A model generated the notes under the pieces. The model had not been told where the DNA came from, did no database searches, and worked only from the letters and a program-made list of their open reading frames with translations. Shown piece by piece: positions 1 to 5,287 of a DNA stretch of 5,287 nucleotides. The position numbers and the translations under genes are program-made. The stretch comes from Flavobacteriales bacterium (lineage in GTDB: Bacteria > Bacteroidota > Bacteroidia > NORP154): NCBI GenBank assembly GCA_012965625.1, contig DTSC01000059.1:1-5287 (forward strand). The letters are read 5' to 3'. Within the stretch, counting starts at the first letter, position 1; every line of letters starts with the position of its first letter.

Positions 1-32
1 AAAGTATAATAGCCGTTAGATGCACCCATTAA

Positions 33-1025
33 TTAAGCAGGTATAGTATCATCTTTACCATCACCTTCAGAGGGAGCTTCCCCACCCTCATTAGCATCAT
101 CATCCTTTGGAAATTCCGAAGGTTTTTCTGGTTCTGGTGCCGGTTCTGGCGCTGGCGCTGGCGCTGGTTCTGGTTCTGGCGCTGGTTCTGGTTCTGGTTC
201 TGGTTCTGGCGCTGGTTCTGGCGCTGGTTCTGGTTCTGGTTCTGGCGCTGGTTCTGGTTCTGGTTCTGGTTCTGGCGCTGGTTCTGGCGCTAGTTCTGGT
301 TCTGGTTCTGGCGCTGGTTCTGGTTCTGGCGCTGGTTCTGGTTCTGGCGCTGGTTCTGGCGCTAGTTCTGGTTCTGGCGCTGGTTCTGGTTCTGGTGTTG
401 GCGCTGAAGAACTACTAATTGGTTGTGAAGTATTTTCATCATCAGCTCTCCCTGAAAAAGGAGGGTAATCATCCGACATAAAGTTCATATACAAGTTAAT
501 TCTTGTACTCCATCTTATTAAGCCAACGTTAAACTCATGCCATGAGGTTGGATACTTCCCTGTGAACAACACAACCCACCAAGCTATAAATCTTAATATG
601 CCTCCCCAAAGCCCAACAAACATCAACACAAAGAGGTGAGGTAAAATACAGTAAATTATTCCAAAAAAGGATTTCAACAAAAGCGTGCCCCTACTTAACC
701 TTTCTGGATACTCCATTTGGAAATCTGTATGTTCATCTGTAGCATTAATTCCAAAAGCTGGATAACCATCAGCCAGGTTCCACAATCTTGCCATCCATCT
801 AATATTCCAGCGGTACATTCCTACCTGGAACTCAAAAAAACTCTGCGGATACCTACCTGTAAATAAAATAGACCACCATGCTATAAATGTTAAAATGCTA
901 GACCAAATACTTACAAAAATTAAAAGAAACATATGAGGTAAATCAATATAGAGCCAACCAAAAAGAGTTCTTAAAAGCAGTTCGCTACGAGAATAATTTT
1001 CTTGAAATTTAATTGTGATTTTCAT
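33..1025 (-). CDS. Membrane protein with two tandem DUF4389 domains and a Pro-Glu/Pro-Ala repeat tail
   Basis: The 330-residue protein has no assigned biochemical function. Residues about 7-92 and 104-191 are two copies of the same unit. Each has a start like YPERLSR, a long hydrophobic stretch containing LPH, then IAWW..LFTG(R/K)YP (residues 48-60 and 147-159), a (V)G..RW segment, and a closing DGYPAF or DDYPPF (86-91, 185-190). The offset between copies is exactly 99 residues. This pattern matches the DUF4389 family of small membrane proteins, recognised from memory. Residues about 208-299 are almost pure PE/PA dipeptides, with two Leu replacing Pro. The last 30 residues are acidic and rich in Asp, Glu and Gly. 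No cleavable signal peptide is evident, so each domain probably supplies its own membrane segments. The start at 1025 fits because domain 1 begins within a few residues of it. There is no Shine-Dalgarno sequence upstream. The gene is divergent from lpdA. The tail may be an extended, acidic rod or spacer; that is inference. Confidence 0.85.
   Translation of the reverse strand: MKITIKFQENYSRSELLLRTLFGWLYIDLPHMFLLIFVSIWSSILTFIAWWSILFTGRYPQSFFEFQVGMYRWNIRWMARLWNLADGYPAFGINATDEHTDFQMEYPERLSRGTLLLKSFFGIIYCILPHLFVLMFVGLWGGILRFIAWWVVLFTGKYPTSWHEFNVGLIRWSTRINLYMNFMSDDYPPFSGRADDENTSQPISSSSAPTPEPEPAPEPELAPEPAPEPEPAPEPEPAPEPEPELAPEPAPEPEPEPEPAPEPEPEPAPEPAPEPEPEPEPAPEPEPAPAPAPEPAPEPEKPSEFPKDDDANEGGEAPSEGDGKDDTIPA
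130..405. repeat. 46-unit hexanucleotide tandem repeat (GGTTCT / GGCGCT)
   Basis: In phase from 130 to 405 there are 46 consecutive hexamers on the plus strand: 27 GGTTCT, 15 GGCGCT, two AGTTCT (292 and 364), one GGTGCC (136) and one GGTGTT (394). Read on the minus strand they encode alternating Pro with Glu (GGTTCT) or Ala (GGCGCT) in the tail of the DUF4389 protein. The two AGTTCT units change a Pro codon to Leu. Because the unit is 6 bp, gain or loss of units changes tail length but never the reading frame. The array is much richer in GC than the surrounding sequence. Confidence 0.97.
184..315. repeat. 66-bp higher-order duplication inside the hexamer array
   Basis: Writing T for GGTTCT and C for GGCGCT, units 184-249 read TTTTCTCTTTC. 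Units 250-315 read the same, except that the eighth unit (292) is AGTTCT. The two 66-bp blocks therefore differ at a single base. This indicates a block duplication, not only single-unit slippage. A further 42-bp block carrying the AGTTCT variant (262-303) recurs exactly at 334-375, 72 bp downstream. Confidence 0.85.
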
Positions 1026-1161
1026 AATAGAGTGTTTTTATCAATCAGGAACAGAAAGAAATGAATAATTAAACAACAATGCACCTAACAAACAAAAGGA
1101 ATAATTTGCTAAAATCCTATTTTAATCGATGAAATATATCTGTTCATCTAACGAGATTAAC

Positions 1162-1189
1162 CTATAAACCAAACAATTGAAGGTTATAG
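1162..1189. other. Imperfect inverted repeat in the divergent region
   Basis: CTATAAACC at 1162-1170 pairs with GGTTATAG at 1182-1189, forming eight base pairs with one bulged A around an 11-nt loop that itself contains the palindrome CAATTG. No T-tract follows, so it is a poor terminator. It could be an operator, or chance in AT-rich DNA. Confidence 0.2.
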
Positions 1190-1247
1190 TCTTTCACAAA
1201 TAATAAAAGTGAAACTACACATTCAACAAGATGAACCCAAATTTTCT

Positions 1248-1255
1248 TAATTTTG
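1248..1255 (+). promoter_or_regulatory. Candidate Bacteroidota -7 promoter element for lpdA
   Basis: TAATTTTG matches the Bacteroidota -7 consensus TAnnTTTG exactly and lies 36 bp before the lpdA ATG, giving a plausible leader of about 30 nt. The match is weakened because no TTG or TTTG (-33 element) lies the expected 19-21 bp upstream, and AT-rich sequence produces such matches by chance. Confidence 0.25.
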
Positions 1256-1291
1256 CTCTGCATAATTTCATTATTTAATTCTGAGTATTCT

Positions 1292-2680
1292 ATGATTTAT
1301 GATCTTTTAATAATAGGAAGTGGGCCCGGCGGATATGTAGCAGCAATTAGGGGAGCTCAGCTGGGAATGAAGGTTGCTATTATTGAAAGGTCTGAGTTAG
1401 GAGGGGTATGCTTGAATTGGGGCTGCATTCCTACTAAAGCGCTTTTAAAATCGGCCCAGGTATTTAATTATTTGAAACATGCAGAAGACTATGGCATAAA
1501 AACAAGTGGTGCTGAGGCCGACTTAAAAGCAATCGTTAAACGCAGTCGTGATACGGCTGATGGGATGAGCAAAGGCGTTCAATTCCTGCTCAAAAAAAAC
1601 AAGATCGATGTCATCCAGGGAAGTGGAAAGATATTAGCGGACAAGAAGGTAGAAGTAACAGGAAAGGATAGCACTAATAAAATTGTTGAGGCCAAAAGTA
1701 TTATCATTGCTACTGGAGCAAGGTCGCGGAAGCTTCCTAATTTAGAAATTGATGGAAAATCGATAATTGGCTATAGAGAAGCCTTGATCCTATCCAAAAT
1801 ACCAGATTCGATGGTAATCGTAGGTTCCGGGGCTATTGGTTCAGAATTCGCCTATTTTTATCAATCATTGGGAACAAAAGTAACACTTGTTGAATTCATG
1901 CCCACGATCCTTCCAATTGAGGATGAAGAGGTTTCTCAACAGCTAACTAAGTCATTTAAAAAAATGGGCATGAAAGTCATGACCGGTTCTTCAGTTGAAT
2001 CTGTAGCTACAAATGGTGACAAGTGTAAGGTTTCCATTAAAACTGCAAAAGGCACAGAATCCATAGAAGCCGATATAGTATTATCAGCAGTTGGCATAAC
2101 AGCAAATATTGAAAACCTGGGATTGGAAGGATTAGGAGTCAAAACTAACAAAGGCAAGATTGTAACAGACGAGTTTTACCAAACAAAGGTGTCCGGCATT
2201 TATGCTATTGGTGATTGTGTGGGAGGGCCAGCCCTCGCCCATGTTGCAAGTGCTGAAGGTATAATTTGTGTGGAAAAGATTGCCGGAGAGGCTCCAACAC
2301 CACTTGACTATGGTAATATCCCTGGTTGTACCTATTGCCAACCTGAAGTAGCCTCAGTAGGCCTAACGGAGAAAGCAGCTAAAGACCAAGGACTTGATAT
2401 CAAGATTGGGAAATTCCCTTTTTCGGCATCTGGAAAGGCAAATGCAGCTGGCCATAAGGAAGGCTTTGTAAAGCTTATATTTGATGGCAAATACGGAGAA
2501 CTTTTGGGAGGACATATGATAGGCTATAATGTAACGGAAATGATTTCAGAAATTGTTGCACTTAGGAAACTTGAAACAACAGGCCCTGATCTTATCAAGA
2601 CAATTCATCCACACCCTACAATGAGTGAGGCAATCATGGAAGCGGCTGCCGCTGCATATGATGAAGTGATTCACCTTTAA
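1292..2680 (+). CDS. lpdA: Dihydrolipoyl dehydrogenase (E3 component)
   Basis: This is a cytoplasmic FAD flavoenzyme that reoxidises dihydrolipoyl groups on the E2 or H protein of pyruvate, 2-oxoglutarate, branched-chain 2-oxoacid or glycine-cleavage complexes, passing electrons to NAD+. The 462-residue length is typical. Visible motifs in order are the FAD-binding GSGPGG (9-14), the redox disulfide GGVCLNWGC (Cys40 and Cys45), ATGARSR (140-146), the NAD-binding GSGAIG (178-183) with Glu201 at the end of the next strand (favouring NAD over NADP), YAIGD (304-308, FAD), and the C-terminal HPHPTMSE with the catalytic pair His441/Glu446. There is no N-terminal lipoyl domain. The ATG at 1292 is chosen over a TTG at 1253 because it puts GxGxxG at the family's usual distance from the N-terminus. 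No Shine-Dalgarno precedes it. No E1 or E2 gene is nearby in this window, so the complex it serves cannot be told. It is probably co-transcribed with the downstream gene, 13 bp away. Confidence 0.96.
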   Translation: MIYDLLIIGSGPGGYVAAIRGAQLGMKVAIIERSELGGVCLNWGCIPTKALLKSAQVFNYLKHAEDYGIKTSGAEADLKAIVKRSRDTADGMSKGVQFLLKKNKIDVIQGSGKILADKKVEVTGKDSTNKIVEAKSIIIATGARSRKLPNLEIDGKSIIGYREALILSKIPDSMVIVGSGAIGSEFAYFYQSLGTKVTLVEFMPTILPIEDEEVSQQLTKSFKKMGMKVMTGSSVESVATNGDKCKVSIKTAKGTESIEADIVLSAVGITANIENLGLEGLGVKTNKGKIVTDEFYQTKVSGIYAIGDCVGGPALAHVASAEGIICVEKIAGEAPTPLDYGNIPGCTYCQPEVASVGLTEKAAKDQGLDIKIGKFPFSASGKANAAGHKEGFVKLIFDGKYGELLGGHMIGYNVTEMISEIVALRKLETTGPDLIKTIHPHPTMSEAIMEAAAAAYDEVIHL

Positions 2681-2684
2681 GGAG
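2679..2684 (+). promoter_or_regulatory. Shine-Dalgarno sequence of the asparagine synthase gene
   Basis: AAGGAG lies 9 nt before the ATG at 2694 and overlaps the lpdA stop codon (TAA, 2678-2680). It supports the chosen start and suggests translation within one transcript shared with lpdA. It is the only clear Shine-Dalgarno sequence in the window. Confidence 0.65.
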
Positions 2685-2693
2685 CTATCTATT

Positions 2694-4623
2694 ATGTGTG
2701 GAATAACCGGAATATTTGCATTCAACGACTCTGGCAAACAGTTTTTATCAGCCACAGAAACTTCAATAGCCACACTTGCCCAGAGAGGTCCTGATTCGAG
2801 CGGAATTTATACCGATAAAAATGTAAGCCTTGGACATAGTCGATTATCGGTAATCGATGTTTCAAGTGCAGGATCGCAACCTATGATTGATGAAACAGGC
2901 AGATATATCATAGTATATAATGGGGAATTCTATAATTACCAAGAACATAGAAAAATATTAGTCGCGAAAGGGGTTCAATTTAAATCTGATACTGATACTG
3001 AAGTTTTACTGCAATTATATATAAATGAAGGACCTAAATGCCTCGATAAGGTCAATGGCTTTTTTTCTTTTGCCATATACGACAAAAAAGAAAATTCTCT
3101 TTTTATTGCCAGGGATAGGTTTGGAATTAAACCTTTGGTGATATATCAAGATGAAGACAAACTTCTTTTTGCCTCAGAAATGAAAGCGCTTTTTGCCTTT
3201 GGCATTACAAAAGAAATTGACAAACTGTCTTTATTTACCTACTTACAGCTAAATTACTGTCCTGGACCATTCTCAATGATAAAAGGCATAAGTAAGTTAG
3301 ATCCTGGCCATTATATTAAAATTAAAGAAGGTGCCGTTTCAAAACCTGTACAATATTACCAAATACCATACTCTCATAAAGAGACGGAAAAAATCGATCT
3401 TTCTACCTATGAGCAAGCAAAGAACTCTTTGGAAAAAAAATTAGACCAAGCAGTGATTGACAGATTGGTGTCTGATGTTCCTTTGGGCACCTTTTTAAGT
3501 GGGGGCATTGATTCATCAATCATTACCTCTATCGCCTCCAGGCATGTTTCTGGTCTTAATTCATTTTCGATTGGCTTTAAAGACGAACCGTTTTTTTGAT
3601 GAAACCCATTATGCTCTAAAGGTTGCAAAAATGGCCAAAACCAACCATACCGTTTTTGAACTATCAAATGACGACCTTTATGAAAACCTATACAATGTTT
3701 TAGACTATCTTGATGAGCCATTTGCAGATTCTTCCGCAATAGCTGTTAATATCCTGTGTAAAAAAACAAAAGAAAAAATTACTGTTGCCTTATCTGGAGA
3801 TGGAGCAGATGAAATGTTCTCAGGATATAATAAACATCAGGCAGAATTCAGAGTCCGTAATCCAGGATTGGCTGAACACCTTGCTATGCGCATGAATCCA
3901 ATCTTTAGTAAACTTCCACAATCGAGAAATTCAAAGTTTTCTAATCTCAGCAGGCAGATGGATAAGTTTAGTAAAGGAGCGAAGCTTGGAAATAAGTTGA
4001 GATATTGGAGTTGGGCGAGCATCATGGATGAGGAAGGAGCAAACTTTCTCATGAAAGAACCGGAGATAATAAAATCACAGCGGCTTACAGACGAGGCCTT
4101 CGCATACAAAAAAAGAAAAGATGCCTTACTAACATATATTTCAAAAAAAGGGAATATTAATGATGTGCTTTACACTGACATGCATTTAGTTCTGACCAAT
4201 GACATGCTGAGAAAAGTAGATTCCATGTCAATGGCTAATAGCCTGGAAGTAAGAACTCCATATTTGGACCACAATCTTGTGGATTTTGTTTTCTCACTTC
4301 CTGCAGAATTTAAAATAAATTCAAAAACCAGAAAAAAAATACTTACAGACACCTACCAGAAATATCTGCCTAAAGAATTAATTGGCAGACCCAAACAAGG
4401 ATTTGAGGTTCCGTTGTTAGGATGGTTCCAAAAAGGAATGAGGTCAACTATTGAGCAAGATCTGTTAAATAGTGATTTCATAAAAGAACAGGGGATCTTT
4501 AATCATGATGCCACTGAAAAATTGAAACGAAAATTGTTTTCCGCAAACCCAGGAGATTCACCATCAACAATATGGGCACTTGTGGTTTTTCAGTATTGGT
4601 GGAAAAAATATTTGTCAAATTAA
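2694..4623 (+). pseudogene. asnB: Asparagine synthase (glutamine-hydrolysing), AsnB type, interrupted by a one-base frameshift
   Basis: The intact enzyme makes asparagine from aspartate, ATP and glutamine in the cytoplasm; relatives in polysaccharide clusters may amidate other carboxylates. The first frame (2694-3599) gives 301 residues and ends at TGA. The second frame carries on from 3598 to 4623. Dropping one T from the T7 run at 3591-3597 yields a continuous 642-residue protein, a normal family length, with ...DEPFF joining DETHYA.... The glutaminase domain shows the nucleophile Cys2 (MCGITGIF), RGPD (31-34), Arg50, NGE (76-78) and DRFGIKPL. The synthetase domain shows the PP-loop SGGIDS (269-274), SGDGADE (367-373), SLEVRTPYLDH and GRPKQGFEVP. 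The break falls just after the PP-loop, so neither fragment should be active alone. No other stop or decay is seen, so this may be a sequencing error, a recent mutation or a recoding site. It follows lpdA by 13 bp and precedes a glycosyltransferase gene by 7 bp. Confidence 0.9.
3591..3599 (+). other. Frameshift site in asnB: T7 run followed by in-frame TGA
   Basis: The first reading frame here is CCG TTT TTT TGA, which ends the N-terminal part. The downstream frame resumes with GAT at 3598-3600, so the ribosome or polymerase would have to skip one T. A P-site UUU at 3594-3596 can re-pair as UUU at 3595-3597 after a +1 slip and then read GAU. A second T7 run at 3060-3066 in the same gene keeps the frame, so T7 runs are not always miscounted in this sequence. 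No strong Shine-Dalgarno-like stimulator lies just upstream, unlike the RF2 gene. Confidence 0.9.
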
Positions 4624-4630
4624 TAAGTCC

Positions 4631-5287
4631 ATGCCGAAAGTTTTACGGATCATAAATAGATTTAATTTAGGAGGTCCTACATTTAATGCAGCCTACTTAA
4701 CCAAGTGTCTTGCTCCAGAATTTGAGACAAAACTTGTTGGCGGTTCTAAAGATGACAGTGAGGACAGCTCTGAATTTATTGTGAGAAATTTAGGCATTGA
4801 ACCTGTAATTGTGCCAGAGATGAAAAGGTCGATTAATCTCAAAAATGATTTTACAGCTTATAAGAAAATCTATCAAATAATTAAAGAGTTTAAACCCGAC
4901 ATTGTTCATACCCATGCTTCAAAAGCAGGCACCTTAGGGAGAATCGCTGCCATCAGATTGAATGTTCCAGTTATTGTGCACACTTTTCATGGCCACGTTT
5001 TCCATTCCTATTTTGGTTCTGCTAAAACACTCCTCTATAAAACCATTGAAAGGTATCTGTCCAGAAAATCAACAAAAATCATCGCCATCAGTGAATTGCA
5101 AAAAAAAGAATTATCAGAAATCCATAAAATATGCCCCCCTGATAAAATAGATGTTATACCTCTTGGTTTTGATTTAGATAGATTCAGGGAGAATACAGAG
5201 ACCAAAAGGATCTGGTTTAGAAAAAAATTTGGCCTGACCCAAGATACAATTGCTATTGGCATTATTGGCAGAATTGTACCTATAAAA
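4631..5287 (+). CDS. Glycosyltransferase, GT4-type (GT-B fold), N-terminal part
   Basis: The reading frame is open from the ATG at 4631 to the window edge, giving 219 residues; the C-terminal half lies outside. The protein would transfer a sugar from a nucleotide-sugar donor to a growing lipid-linked or surface glycan at the cytoplasmic face of the membrane. Visible features are an N-terminal strand leading into RFNLGGPTFNAAYL, HTHASKAG (93-100), HTFHGH (117-122), the IAISELQKKEL segment, IPLGFD (176-181), and IIGRIVPIK at the very end, which is the first strand of the second Rossmann domain. This order is typical of GT4-like enzymes of exopolysaccharide, capsule or O-antigen clusters. The donor-binding E-x7-E motif would be in the missing part. 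The ATG lies 7 bp after the asnB stop (TAATAA), so the two are almost certainly in one operon. There is no strong Shine-Dalgarno sequence. The sugar and acceptor cannot be predicted. Confidence 0.9.
   Translation, partial: MPKVLRIINRFNLGGPTFNAAYLTKCLAPEFETKLVGGSKDDSEDSSEFIVRNLGIEPVIVPEMKRSINLKNDFTAYKKIYQIIKEFKPDIVHTHASKAGTLGRIAAIRLNVPVIVHTFHGHVFHSYFGSAKTLLYKTIERYLSRKSTKIIAISELQKKELSEIHKICPPDKIDVIPLGFDLDRFRENTETKRIWFRKKFGLTQDTIAIGIIGRIVPIK

Larger units (their letters stand above)
1026..1291. promoter_or_regulatory. Divergent intergenic region between the DUF4389 gene and lpdA
   Basis: This AT-rich 266-bp stretch lies between two divergent start codons, so it should hold the promoters for both genes. 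I see no convincing coding sequence and no RNA gene in it. On the plus strand one exact match to the Bacteroidota -7 element is present (listed separately). On the minus strand I found no exact match to that element. An imperfect inverted repeat is present at 1162-1189. The assignment as a regulatory region comes from gene orientation, not from a recognised operator. Confidence 0.5.

Noticed and set aside
107..418. Plus-strand open frame of 103 codons giving a Leu/Val/Ala repeat that looks like a membrane segment
   Set aside because: It is the reverse reading of the hexamer array inside the DUF4389 gene. The repeat has no stops in this frame, the product is a pure low-complexity LV/LA repeat, and the minus-strand frame has recognisable domains.
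1101..1108. ATAATTTG as a second -7 promoter element for lpdA
   Set aside because: It has AT where the consensus requires TA, and it lies about 180 bp from the start codon with no matching -33 element.
1253..1291. Upstream TTG start that would add 13 residues to lpdA
   Set aside because: The family starts a few residues before the FAD-binding motif, and the ATG at 1292 fits that. The extra residues resemble nothing, and the TTG lies within the candidate promoter element.
1936..2773. Antisense open frames opposite lpdA and the start of asnB (1936-2157, 2132-2341, 2546-2773)
   Set aside because: They are short, lie opposite strongly recognised coding sequence, and show no domain or ribosome-binding signal.
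3499..3597. Independent start (GTG at 3499) for the C-terminal asnB frame
   Set aside because: The residues before 3598 in that frame do not resemble the family. The same bases encode the conserved SGGIDS loop in the other frame, so the true continuation begins at the T7 run.
3407..4352. Antisense open frames opposite asnB (3407-3739, 3837-4109, 4170-4352)
   Set aside because: They are short frames opposite conserved asparagine synthase coding sequence, with no recognisable protein.
4962..5262. Short open frames at 4962-5150 (+) and 5035-5262 (-)
   Set aside because: Both overlap the glycosyltransferase reading frame, which has clear family motifs throughout this stretch.

Overview
The window is AT-rich outside one repeat and probably comes from a member of the Bacteroidota. 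That assignment rests on the style of the dihydrolipoyl dehydrogenase and asparagine synthase proteins and on the lack of a Shine-Dalgarno sequence before two of the four genes. It is an inference; no marker gene fixes the genus.

Layout. A minus-strand gene (33-1025) encodes a membrane protein with two tandem copies of the DUF4389 domain and a long Pro-Glu/Pro-Ala tail. The tail is encoded by 46 tandem hexamers at 130-405. A 266-bp divergent intergenic region (1026-1291) separates it from three plus-strand genes. These are lpdA (dihydrolipoyl dehydrogenase, 1292-2680), an AsnB-type glutamine-hydrolysing asparagine synthase (2694-4623), and the first 219 codons of a family 4-type glycosyltransferase (4631 to the window end). 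The gaps between the three are only 13 and 7 bp, so they are probably co-transcribed.

The asparagine synthase does not read through. A run of seven T at 3591-3597 puts a TGA in frame at 3597-3599, and removing one T restores an uninterrupted 642-residue protein with all expected motifs. A homopolymer sequencing error or a very recent mutation is the simplest explanation. However, the local sequence TTT-TGA-T is also what a +1 ribosomal slip at a UGA would need, in the manner of the RF2 gene.

Working together: AsnB-like amidotransferases and GT4 glycosyltransferases often sit in clusters for cell-surface or exported polysaccharide, so the right-hand end may be the edge of such a cluster. lpdA is a central-metabolism gene (E3 of 2-oxoacid dehydrogenase complexes) and is probably a neighbour rather than a pathway partner. 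I see no tRNA, rRNA, CRISPR array, insertion sequence or clear terminator. The most noteworthy items are the asnB frameshift and the tandem-repeat tail of the DUF4389 protein. I found no convincing new multi-gene system.
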